A DNA stretch of 64,000 nucleotides from Aphelocoma coerulescens (lineage: Eukaryota; Chordata; Aves; Passeriformes; Corvidae), in contig NC_091015.1 of assembly GCF_041296385.1 (NCBI RefSeq), positions 51,960,345-52,024,344 of the forward strand. The letters run 5' to 3'. The translations under genes and the position numbers were made by a program. Of this stretch, positions 8,296 through 20,480 are shown in pieces. Within the stretch, counting starts at the first letter, position 1, and every line of letters starts with the position of its first letter. A model generated the notes under the pieces. The model worked only from the letters and a program-made list of their open reading frames with translations. It had not been told where the DNA came from and ran no database searches.

Positions 8296-11200
8296 AGTCA
8301 GAACAGGAGTTACTCTAGTCCTTTATTCCTCTGACTGAAGTGTACTTGATGCCTGTTGAAAGAGTACAAGAATAGGATAAAGTCAAAGTAATGTTTTGTC
8401 TCAGCTTCCTGTGGGTTGAACTCACGTTATTGCCTCTGATACTACTTGCTGGGTTTCTTTTCAATTAATTAGTCTAATTGTTGCTTTAGCACATTTCGAT
8501 TTTGGCATTCAAAATATTTTGAGGGAATGTTTAAATTTGTTGTATAACATTCCATTAAAATAAAAAGCCCGAAAAAAACCCAAACAACCTCCATGCTGTT
8601 TCTTGGTGCATTTTTTCACCCTTTCTCCCCTGCTTATATGATTAAATTATGATCCTATCACTCACATCTTTTATTTTGCCCATAAATTTGTGTTCTTTAC
8701 TATCTCTTTCTACCAACATTTCGTTTGTCATACATTTATTCTCTTTTCAATCTCACATTGTTTCCTTTGACATGGAGTGACTGGAATGATGTGCAGTATT
8801 AGTTGTTTTATTAATTTTGTATCCTTATGCATTGTTTTCTTCTGTTTCATAATGATTCCTAACGCTCTATTTGCATTTTTAACCATTGCTGAGCATTGAC
8901 TGAAGTTCTGAGTACTCTCCAGAATGACTCAGCTTTTCTGAGAAACGATAGATGGTTTAGCATCTGCCATTATGTACCTAATGTGGTGTTTTTTCCCCTG
9001 TGATTTAACAGCATTTAATTTCACAGGCTGTTTACTATATACCCAGGAGAGATCCTTGCACAACTTTCTGTAGTAGGCTTTCACAAACCAGAGTATTTGT
9101 ATCACTTGCTGTGGAAAATTGCCAGGCTTGCTGTGGAGAATTGTTGAGGCTGGTTGAGCCAACGTGAGATGAGGCACTTGCTTGTCTTGCACCTGGCTAG
9201 AGCAAGGCTTAACGACTCAATATGTGGGGTGAAGCACAGGCCTCACAGCCCAATGTTGTCTCAGTGAAGCACAGAAGAGCACTGACACCTCTGTACAGGG
9301 GTGTTGACTCTGGGATGTGAATCCCCCTTACCCAGGTTTAACAGGCCTTGATAGAAGTATGAATCTGGTTGTTTGAGGAGACAATGATATATGGTTTTAA
9401 CATGCTGGTGGGAGTAGACTAGCAGGCAGAGGTCAGACAGCCTTTCCTGCTGCTTTGACTTTTTGGGGGGTGGAAGCAATGCTGAAGGGTCAAGGTTCTA
9501 TTCTGCCTTTGATTCATCTGTAAGTCCTATAGCTCAGCTTGACCAAAGGTAAGCAAATCCCTCATAATCCTTCCTTTATGTGTGAAAAAACACACCCATC
9601 AGTATCAAAATGATACCTATGACAGCAACAACATTTATGACCCACCTATGACAGCAACAACATTTGACCAATTATATTTGACTATAGTCCCACCCCCATT
9701 TACCCAAAAATATAACACTGACATTTGGAATCCTCCATGTAGAGGATGACAGACAATATGACCCCAGTTCACAGGCAAGTTGATGGGCTTGCTCCTCTCT
9801 CCTCCCCAAAACAGGTAGGTGTTTTTTGGTAAGATTTGTGATTCTGACTGTGTCAGAGCATAGCCCGGTGAAACCAAGCTAATTAACAGTGAAATTAAGC
9901 TTAGTGAAAAGCTGAATTTGTTACTTTAGCTTGAATTGTTAATTTAGTTTAATTAATCGCTAGCTAGCCTTGATATATTTATCACTAATACAGTAAGTTT
10001 GGCTATTCCAAATCCTTTTTTTCTCTTGCTTCAATAGACCAGACCAGTCATGAATCTACGATTGTGAAAGTTCTTATTGAACATGACTAGACTTATAGGG
10101 CCAAATTGGTTACAATCAGAAATTCAGCCTAGCCGCACCCAGCCCCTCTGATCTCTAAGGACTAGCTGAAATGCAAGGGGGATTATTTTCTCCCAAATTT
10201 CATACTCTAATGCAGCACTGGTTCTTCTCCTTATTATTTCTTGCCATTTTAAGTTTTTTTCTGAGTTTCTGCAGTAGGTGACCACTTTGTTTAGAAACAG
10301 CAGTTGGATATGCTGTTTCATGTTTCATAGCGGCCTTGCCCTACACCATTTTAAGAACCAGGATCCCATATATTTTACCAATGGTTACTTTTTCCTCTAC
10401 TTGTTAAAGAAGAGCTCTGTGTGGGAAACTTTGGGTACTGTATTGAACTGTCTTCCAGATTTCTACTCTCTTAGGAGTGACATAAGAGACTATCCTTTCC
10501 CTAGTGCTCTCCTTTTACAAGTTGCTTTCCAAACCTTCTACATGAGATGCTATTCATATTTTGACACTCTTGCTTAGCCAGGACAGTGTTCTCTCATTGC
10601 TTCCATGGACTGTGCTGTTTCATGTCTAGTCAGACTATAGGTAATCTCTTGCTATTTTTAGTTCCAAGTACAGCAAGAATATGGTAGTTATCACTACTGT
10701 AAAATAAATAAAACTAATCACTGTATTGGCCCCCTCCCCCTTCATGTCATTTGTATTATTTTAGTCACTGAAGTACGTTGAATAATCTCTTCATTCTACA
10801 TTAAAAATTTGTAGGTTTGTGTTCTCTAGTTTGATTCAGTACAGTAACTATCAGGTTAATTCCTTTTAGGCATGTGATGGTTAGTATTTTAAAGACTTGG
10901 GGAGATCTGGGACTTAGAGACATGGAGCAAAGTGACAAGCTAAGGAAGATAAAGTAGCTCTCTAAGGAATGGCTGCTGTTTGTTCAAAACATCACTGAAT
11001 ATCAATATCTGTTTCATCAATAACTTGTTGAACCTGTATACACAAGTGTTAGATGGATTCTGCAATAATTTAGGCAAATGTTGCCTATATTTTTCAGCTA
11101 TGTAGGAGCAACTCCTTATATCTATATTTATGGGCCTGGTTTGCTTGGCTGTTCCAGAGCAAACCTGTTTATATTCTCTAGTGCATAAAATGTTTTCTTA

Positions 11201-12540
11201 AACAGACTAAATAATCTCGGCTGATTTTTGTGCAAAGTACCGCAAATTTGTTGTTACATGGGCTATCTAAGTATTGTATTTTCAGGCCTGAACCCCTACT
11301 TATTGATTATATTAAACTCTTTTTGCTACAAAATTTAATTTTCCTTGATTAAAGGCTTCTGAATATGAACGCAGACCTCTGATTGCTGAGTGGTATTTTT
11401 ATGAAAATAAGAAGGCAGGGAAAGCACAGGAGAAAATAATGCCTTTAAGTTTGTATATGGTATTTTAATTTTTAATATGCTAGAAATCCCTTTATTCATA
11501 GGGCTTGGATATATGAAACTATTTGAAAAAAGGAATCAATTATATTATACCACTAGGTGTCCATCTATGGTTAGATTGAAGCTAGAATTTTTTGCATGGT
11601 TAAAGGAACAGAAATGGAAAAAATACATTTTTAGTTTGGCTCTGGTTTAGCTACGAGTGTGTGTGTTGAAGTTGCTTGAGTTAATTTTGGTTTTGAAGTT
11701 TTCTTGACTCTGTCACAGAGATTTAGATTTGGTTTTTGCAGTCAAACATCCAGTCTGGTCAGAAATTTTGGGTCCCCCTACCCCCAAGCACTAGAGAAAT
11801 GGTGGTATGAAATATAAAATCATGTTACTATAGATTCTGTAGATTTTTTTTTTTTAGTAAGTAACACAGTTTCAGCAGAGATTATTGCAGTCCTCTAAAA
11901 TTCTTAGTTAGTTTCTTGCAAAAAGTAATACAATTTTCTAAATGCAAAGTGTTCCTCCTCACACTTTTAAAACACTGGTTCTCAGCTTTTTAGGCTGTAC
12001 TTTGTGGCATCTGTTCAGAAACAAACAGTCATGGTGACATGGACTGTGATCCTTACTATGGAAAGAGGGAAGAAAAGAGAGAAATATATCTTGATAACAA
12101 TATACAAAAATATTTAGCACAGCCCTAGTTAATTTTCTCAGTTTCAAGGACAGAAAAGTTATATAATAGATGCTCAAGTGTGTCTCTGTCATCTGTTGAA
12201 AAACATTTCTGTAAAGAAAGCTTTATTCTCTATAGGATACCAAATTTTTTACCAGAAGCAACCCCTTAAGGGTTAGTATTGGCTGACTTTTTATTTCCTT
12301 TTGAAGAAAAATTAAAATTCAGACTCTATGGATTGGGTGAGAAGGGCCTTTTTTTAAAGTGTTCTTTTGGTGCTATTTATTTTCTCATTTCTGATGAAGG
12401 CATTTTAATTAGCATGAATAATGTTATTTGCAAGAAACTTGAATTTAATCAACCAAGTCCTTTACTGAAACAGCCTGTTATGCTGTCAAATCTGTACTCC
12501 CAGGTAATAAAAAATTTAAAACTCCAGACACATTCCTCGT
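8296..12540. other. Gene-poor stretch, nothing recognised
   Basis: The sequence is AT-rich with only short scattered open frames lacking motifs. A 29-bp-period duplication (ACCTATGACAGCAACAACAT at 9615 and again at 9644) is the only clear repeat. Sequence at about 9100-9880 has the uneven look of an old LTR or other decayed element, but I cannot name it. Confidence 0.5.
9615..9665. repeat. Short tandem duplication, 29-bp period
   Basis: ACCTATGACAGCAACAACAT occurs at 9615 and again at 9644, separated by ATGACCC-like spacer sequence. Confidence 0.7.
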
Positions 12541-13308
12541 TGTGATGGGTTGGCTTCAGCTGGCAGCCAAGCTCTCATACTTCTACCTCCACATCAGGGC
12601 AGGGCTGGGGGAGGAACAGAGAAAACAGAAGAACTGGAGTGAGAAGACTCATGAATCAAAGTAAAGTCAAGGAAATCATTCACCAGTCACTGTTGACAAA
12701 CAGACTCCGGCTGGAGAATTTAAATTAATTTATTGCCCATTAATATAAACATTTAGTTAGTGATTTGGGCATTGGGAAACAAAGATAACAAGCATTTCAA
12801 CACTTTGTGAAAACACTTCTCTTCCCCCTTTTCCAGGCTTAACTTCACTTCAGACACCTCTCCTCCCCTCTTGTTATTGGTACTTGAAGAGAGGGCGATG
12901 TATGATGCAGGAGTTAGGGGTCAGTATGTAGCAGTTTCTCTTTGCAGCTCCTTGTTTCTCTATTCTTCTGCTGCATTTACTTGTGTGCTTTGCTCAGATG
13001 TGGGTTCTCCACTGATTGTAGTCCCTTTGGGGACCTCCTCCAGCATGGAGTGCCTCCTACTGTGACCCTGTTGATCTTTTGATACCATACACTGGTCCTC
13101 TCAGTCTTAGGGGATTTTTTGCCCTTTCTTAACATTATTTTCAGAGAGGTTTGACAAACTTTGGCTGGCTCAGCTTTAGGCTGTGGTGGGTCCACTGCTG
13201 GGTCAGCTGTGTTTGACACAGAGCAGCCCCAAACCTCTTTTCACTGAGGCCACTTCTGCAACCCCACCACCACTACCAAAACCCTGTTCTTTATACCCAG
13301 TGTACTCA
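12541..13308. mobile_element. Old ERVL-type solo LTR (avian)
   Basis: The stretch starts TGTGATGGGTTGGCTTCAGC and has the composition and word order of a common avian ERVL-like LTR. It shows the GGCAGCCAAGC start, GAGAAGACTCATGAATCAAAG in the first part, CTCCAGCATGGAG in the middle, and a CTACCAAAACCCTG end. No internal retroviral genes are attached. Many mismatches to my recollection of the family suggest an old copy. Orientation is not assigned. Confidence 0.5.
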
Positions 13309-16300
13309 TAAAGGGATCAGCTTGAAGAGAAATAAGAGATTACTACAAATAAGGATTTTTCCTCCTCAGGTTTGTTAACAGGCAACTCAGTAAAATTAAG
13401 GCAGTCAGTTGGACTGGATTAGTTACTGCTTGGTATTACATATGTTAAGGCACAACTGAAAACCTGTTGGAGGGTAACAAGACCCATATAGAGGATACCT
13501 GGATTTCAAGTTCCCTTTCTAGGGTTACCCTCTTCTATTTGCAGAGGATGTACCCTGGAGCGCAGTTTATGAGCTGAACTAAAGCCACAGCTGCAGAAGG
13601 AAACAATCCCTGCTGCCTCAGCTGATATTGCTGAAGCTGGCAGGGAAGACCCTTGTTGAAGACCCTTGTTGGTGATCAAGGGGACATAGGTCAGAAACCC
13701 CTGATACCTCCTGCGGGTTGTCCTTCATGTACAGGTGGTATGTTCTTATGGCTGCTGTTCTCATGAAGGTTGGGGTATTAAGGGTGTTGCCTTCTCCCGT
13801 TGGAAGGAGGTTCGTGTAAGAATGTATTTTTGCCATTTTGCCAGCAAAACTAAGGTTCTGAACTTGATGTATATCAGCTGCATTGTGCCAAGTACTGTGT
13901 GAAAGCAATTCTAGATAGTGAGATCAGTGAGAAGGTAAAACTGCTTTGTGCATTTTGTCTTTTAGAGGGTAATGTACACGGGGCAACTGTTCATTGAGTT
14001 TGCACTTGACCTTCCCAAACAGGAATTTTGATTGCATATTGTACTCTTAATTGAGACTGTGTCTTTCTGGTTGGTCTGTCTTGACTACCTTCTTCATGCC
14101 ACCCCCCCGCCCCAATCTCACATTGTACTCAGGTTCTGATTGCTCTCTCTGATTTGTTAGCAAGTTTAGCACTTCTAATAAATATAGATCAAAATGGGTT
14201 AAATTTCAACTTTTGTCTAAGTATGGAAATGCCCAACAATGGGGAAAGTTTGAAGAACATTCACATCAGTTGGACTTGATTAAAAAGGTCAGCTCAGTGG
14301 ACTGTGGGGAGGCTGAGTTTTTTGGCAAATCCTTGGGATCGCAGTAATGGTTTCTGTGGATTATAAGTAAGATGGTTTGATACAGGACTGGGTAGTTTAT
14401 CCTCCTGCCAATACTGCTAATAAAGTTGGTCTGTAAACATTCTGATTATTTTGCTTGATGTGCTTACTCTAATTAAAAACTAAAATATTGTTTTAATTAA
14501 AATAACGCTTCTCCATTAAAGTACATTCTTGCAGGATTTCATCAAATAACCACACTCTTTATAACTGTCTTCCAGGGTGAGCAAGATATTGGATGCTTGA
14601 AGAACCTTTTCCTTCACAAATGAACTTCATTACTGTACTTCATTACTGACTGAATTTTGGAGATAGCTTTGTGGTAAAAATATTTTCATGTCCTTAAGCT
14701 ATAAAATCTAGGTGAAAAGAACAAATGTTTATGAAGGAATGGGGAAATGTATATGAAAGAATGAGGAAAAACTGCTCAGAAGAATTGTAATGGGAGGATG
14801 GAGTGCAATTGCTCCAAGAGTGTTTAGACCCACCTTGGTAATTGTCACTTTTCTGAGAAAGTTTTTCTTCATGAATTGACACAGAGAACTAATCTCATAG
14901 CATTTGAAGTAGATACCAAGTGTTCAGCTTTCCCTATCTTTCCCTGTGTGCATAAATACACTTACGCTCAGCCAAGCCAGTTTTTACTACAGATTTTTTC
15001 CATTTTTAAGTCAAATGACATGATTTCATCAATCACCAAATTACATGATTTGTTTGAGTTTTTGTTTTTGAAGGAGGCCAGACACATTATTGTAAGCAGT
15101 AAGTAGGCAGGCAGCAGACAGATTCCCCGATGAGTGCTAAAATAATGCCATTTATATTGCATAGGAATGCAGCAGGAAAAAAAGATGACATTGAAGTCCT
15201 GAGCACACCAATGTGTATGTAATGGTGGACCTCATTCAGTTATTGCAGATACTAAATTTTTACTTTACCCTTGAAAATTTCACTAGGATTAAGTTGTTCA
15301 TGGGCATAAGTGTTTGTACAGCTGGAACAAAAGAAATTATAGGTACACTACATTTGAATCCCTTAACCTAACCATAACTCTCCAGCTATTAATAAAAAAA
15401 AGCATGCAAAAAAAAATCTAGTCCGTTTTTCAAATGAAAAACCAACTATTATTTTTTTCTTCTGCAAGTAACCAGAGTCTCCCTTTAGTTCTGTGGGATG
15501 GGACCATTATGCAGTATTTAATGGTGTGATAAAATAACACTGAATAAAGTCTAGTATGTAGTAGATTTTGAAATCTGCATTGTTACAGCATGTCTGCTCT
15601 GAGCTACCAAAATAAAATGGCCAAGTGCAATCAGAAGGAATTAAGAACAGAAAACCATGACCTGGAAATGTCTCTTCCGATCTGGCTGTCATATCCTACA
15701 ACCTTTCCACATGGTAGTGGCTTTACATGTGACGGTCTCATTTTCATTATGTTTTTACTTATACATTGAATGTTTTAAAGTTAAAAGGAAATAAGGTATT
15801 TGATTTTCAAAGAAATTGTGTCTGCCTCAGACAAGTAAACAGAATGATGATATGAAAATGTCCCTCAGAACTAAGACAATTCCTGTGCTTTGTTTATTTT
15901 TAAAGTACTGCAGGCAAGGAAGTTGGCAGTGAACATGGTCTGGAAAACAGAACTTGGACCTCCAGCAGTATTGGTGAATGAACATTTCTTTGACTGTTTT
16001 GCTGCCTAAAAACAAAGAAGCAGTTTAGAACTGGAACTGGAGCAGCCTGGAAGTTATAACTGTTATGGGCAAAAATCCCCAGTGTTTCTTGCAGGAAATT
16101 GTTTTTCTGCTGTGTTTTACAAGGGACATGTGCATATGCTTTTTTTAAAGTGGATCCTGTCGTTAGAGCTGAACTTCAGGCTCTCTGCAACAATCCTTAA
16201 CTTGAGTTTTAAGAGGAATCCTTGTGTTCCGTACGATGATAAATTTTTCAGATCCTTGGTTTATCAAAATTTTTTCAAATAATTTTTCCACCCTCCCTGG

Positions 16301-19300
16301 AAGTCTGTGTGAGAGAGGAGTAAAAGGTCACAGCAGAAATGTAGTAATGCTCTAGCATCAGAGAGCTAGGATCTAAAAGGCGGATTTTTAATACCCTATG
16401 ATTTATTTACTATCAATTCATTGGCTCTTTGTACTTATCTCAAGTCTTAGCAATCCCAATACCCTGCTGCAAAGCTTTCCACAACTTAAGCACCCAATGC
16501 TTGAGCCTCCATTTTGCTTGCTGTGAATCTGCCAGCATCTAGCTTCAGTTGATATCCCGTCCTTTTGTTTAAGAGCCATTGTCTCCAACTTGTTCATGGC
16601 TTTATAAACACCCATCATATCTTTACTTAGCCATCTATTTTTTTCCACTAGTCTGGGTAGTCACTTTATACTTAGATGTCTTTCCGTATCTTTTATTTAT
16701 CCTCTTTAGCCTGCTTTGTGCTTGGATGAATCTGCAGAGTTATTGCTGATTTCTGAAATCACTATTACTTTACTTCAATGGGGACATGGGGATTTGACCA
16801 TATGAGGGAAAAAAGTGCAGGAAAAGGAACACATGGGCTTGAAGGATCTGAGTTGTCCAGTCAAATGCAAACATTGCTTCTTCTTTATATATCTCATGTG
16901 ACACCCTGCAATAAAGTTAGGCTCAAAATCTTCAAAATCAAACATTATGGCACAAGAACAGAAGTAAAAACCAAAGAAAATTAATGTTTAGGTGAGAGTA
17001 ATATGTGTTATCAAGCAATAAAGGGAAATCAAGAAAAATAGTTGTGCAACTGTGCGTGTTTTATTAACCTGATCTCATCTTTATGTAGCAGTCAAGTGGA
17101 AAGTATTCCAGTTTATAATAGATCTCAATAAACCCTCTATTCTTATGAACATAGCAAAGTTCACTTTGCCAGATGTTCTAATTTCCTTTCTTTTGTATGA
17201 AAACTGGTGATTGCCAGAGGAGGAAAACATATTTGCGTAGAAGATGGGTGTGTCTTTGAGGATTTTCTTTATGCGTCGTCTAGTTGAAATCCCAGTAATT
17301 GTTGCTAAATATCAAAATTGCCACAGCAAGGTTTAACTTCAGCGATGACCTGTGTCAAAAGCCAGGAGTGTAGAGTTCATGCAGATGCATGAAAAACATG
17401 TAAAGTTTATACTATTTCTTTTCAGTGTTAAAGCTTTTGAGGTTTTACTTTTTGCATTTCTGGGTTTGAAATACTCAGACTTTTCAGTATCTGTAGTAGG
17501 AAACAAAATTAATCAGTTGGGAGTAGAGCCTATTTAGAGCTCACTGTGTGTTCTTCTAGACAGTGCACGCGTATTCAGATCAAGACCCTGAAGACATGAT
17601 GAAGATTTAAGCCACTGGAGTAAAAAATTAATGATGCAAGGGTGGCATGCTGGGACAGTGGAATTTTGACCATAAGCCTGAGTTTGATCCCTTTAAAAAT
17701 AATCACATAAAAAATGTATTGTGCTCAAAAACTACCCTCAGCTACAATGAGGTAAGCCTGCCTATTTCTTTCCCTCCATCTCCCCAGTTTGCTTCCATCT
17801 ATGAAGTGCCTTTATGTTCCCAGCAATGTGAAAATAAAACCAAAACAGGTTCCCATGAGACCTAGCTTTGCTATTCATAATAAGAAAATAAATTATATAG
17901 TAGTTTTCTTTCTACCTGGAGAATTATATTGTGCTCTGAGTTTATTAAGGAATAAAGACTGATCTTGCATTAAATTCTGAAAAGGTATAGTGATGCAGTG
18001 ATTGGTTAGACTGGAATGGGTTTAGTCCTCAGTTTTGACTGAGCATTTTAATAGTTTTTCTTCATAAGAAAATTTCATCTTTGTTAAGACGTATTATTTC
18101 ACTTCTTGCTGGCTTCTGCAATGCGGGTGTAAAGCCTCTGTAAGGATATTCATGTGATGGCTCCAGGCTTCTTAACGTAAGAGACTGTCTGACTGTCTTT
18201 TTTTTTTTTGCTTGAAACAGGTGGCTACCTAAGGCATCGACCTCTTGGCATGATAGCTTGTCTGTGTTAGGAAGGGTAGGAATCAATTTTTCCAGCAGCT
18301 ACTGCTGCTCCTCTGACCCTGCTCCTTAGCTTCACTAACCCCTGCCTAGTTTCTTGTTTTTTTATTCTCCACATCCATTCCATCCTTTTATTTAAAACTG
18401 GCATCCTTGACATGGGATGCCAACCTGTGTACAAATAGACATAAGTACCCTTGTTGCTTCCAAGGAGGCCGGGGGTGGACAACCCGGTGTGCCACGACCT
18501 TCCAATAGAGCGACAGGAGCCTTGTATAGCAGTTCCACAGAGGAAGCCTTCATTGTCCAGCAATCCCTGTGAAGGGGTGGCTAGGGACAAGGCTCCCTGC
18601 ATCAGGGCTAGGGGGCAGAGGTTATATGGGGTAGGCAGGGGGTGGGGTAGAAACCAACTAGCCAACGGGGTACTGGGTATTACCATATAGACACAGGGCA
18701 TGCTGGGGGTGGTTCACTTTCTCGCCATGCCCCAGTGGAAGGTTGCTTATCTCTGGGGAAGATCATCTTGGCCTCAGGCCTCTCTTCTCTAAGGGAGAGC
18801 AGAGGGCTCTTGTGCTAAGGGCTCCCAGCCCTCTACATACCCTGTAACAAGCAGCATTTTGTATTAGCTTTATTTGGCAGGATAAATGAATCTGGTGTTA
18901 CCAACTAATGGGGTTAGATCATCCCACAGCAATGCCAGCTACCCAGTTTTCTACATGTAGATACTTGCATTCCTCAGTGTTGTCTGTGTTCTTCGACAGC
19001 ATGTGTTCGCTGCTGGAACTACCATGGAGCCATGAGATGTCACTGCAGGGTTGTAAACTGAGCCCAAGATATTTGTAAGAAGTTTAAAAAGTCAGGTTTT
19101 TAAAATATGTTTTTATAAAGAATTCTCACCTCCCTAGGGAGTGAGGATTTTTTTATCTGTACAGGGTTAAATACACTACCTGTGTACTGTCATCATGTGA
19201 ATGTGCTACAGGATCAGGATGATCCAGAAACTTTTTCAGGTATTCTGAAAGTAGGTTTAGTCTGACTGTTGGATCAGGCAAACATTCAGCAGTGTCCATC

Positions 19301-20129
19301 TCATATTCTGACCAATGGGATCCCTAACCCCCAAATTCAGGAGAGACTAGCAAAACATTACAGTATTTGATGCCTGAAATCAGTTTTTCAATAAAAGGTA
19401 CAACAAAATAGAATTAAAGCCACTACATCCCTGAAAGCATCCCAAACGGTGCAATTGCCCCATTAGTTGGTGTGATGCAGTCCATACTGTGTAGAGTGCC
19501 TTGTAATTGGAGCAGGGATAGATTTGCAGGAATCATCACTCATGTGATCTCTGTTCCAGCATTAGCCGTGCTTATGGTGACATTATTAGCTCATCCTTTT
19601 AGCTTTGACACCTTTCTCAGTTACTGTATTCAGAAGGGATGGACTTTCCTACTAAATTTCTCTTTCACTGGAAATAAAGCAAAAGATCTCTCTTGTATCT
19701 TGAAGCAGTGTGACCTGCAGAGTCACTCTTACAATAGCTGGTCATTGCCAGTGCTGGACAGTCTGAAGTGCAATAGCTTTCCCTTTTCCTTCTAAGGGAA
19801 GGGATTACTGGAGAGGTTGGAATGAAAGCCCCATCTGTACACCAGATCCTTATCTACTGCAACCTGTGCTATTGAAGTTGTTGGTACTTTGCTATTTGTA
19901 TCCCAAGGGATATGTTGAATAGGAAATAAATTGGAAAAAAAAGCAAAGTTGCTGCCTGTCTTTCCTGAGACAGCTGATTGCTATAAAACAGAACAAAAAG
20001 CGTGGGGGTTTTGAGACTGTATGATACATAGAAGATGTTTCCTGGGGAAACAAAAAAAAAAAAAAAGGATGACACAGTTGTAGGTTAAAGCAAATTGAAG
20101 ATAAAATGAAATACTGAAGAGAAAAAGTC
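13309..20129. other. Gene-poor stretch with few recognisable elements
   Basis: No exon, RNA gene or protein family was recognised. A short duplication (GAAGACCCTTGTT, twice in tandem) lies at about 13646-13672. Positions 18440-18700 are GC-richer than the rest but have no recognised origin. A likely old CR1-like tail at 16430-16750 is listed separately. Confidence 0.45.
16430..16750 (-). mobile_element. Possible ancient CR1-like LINE 3' region
   Basis: On the plus strand the words TCATATCTTTACTTAGCCATCT and TTTATCCTCTTTAGCCTGCTTTG follow the pattern seen in reverse-complemented old CR1 3' regions of reptiles and birds (cut here into short words). The match is by memory of word order only and is weak. 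Confidence 0.35.
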
Positions 20130-20480
20130 AGGGTGCAGGGAGGGAATCAGGAAAGCCAAGGCACACCTGGGGCTGAACCTGGCTAGGGAAATAAAAAATA
20201 ACAAACAGGTTTTCTTCAGGTACTTAGGACAACAAAGGAAGAGAAAGAAACTGTACCCTCCCTGATCAGTGAGAAACGGGGGACCTGTCTGTGACTGACA
20301 TGTACAAGACTGAGATACTCAACAACAAGTTTTTGCTTTGGTCTTCACCAGCAAGTGCTCCAGTCATGTCCAATTCAGAGTCCAAAGGCAGGGACTGGGA
20401 AAATGCCCATTTAATACCCCTTTAGAGAAGATCAGGTTCAAGACCAGCTAAGGGACCTGAATGTGCACAAGTCCCACCTT
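20130..20480 (+). mobile_element. CR1 LINE ORF2 fragment
   Basis: The order of words fits the CR1 reverse transcriptase upstream region: AAGGCACACCTGGGGCTGAA, GGTTTTCTTCAGGTACTTAG, CTGAGATACTCAACAACAAG, TTGGTCTTCACCAGCAAG, GAAGATCAGGTTCAAGACCA. It is diverged and carries frame breaks. CR1 is the main LINE of birds, which supports the host assignment. Confidence 0.7.

Noticed and set aside
9635..9877. Minus-strand open frame with tryptophan-rich sequence that at first looked env-like
   Set aside because: No cysteine motif, furin site or neighbouring retroviral gene supports it.
18267..18701. 144-codon minus-strand frame in a GC-richer patch
   Set aside because: No motif and no splice context; a plus-strand frame overlaps it, as expected for open sequence by chance.
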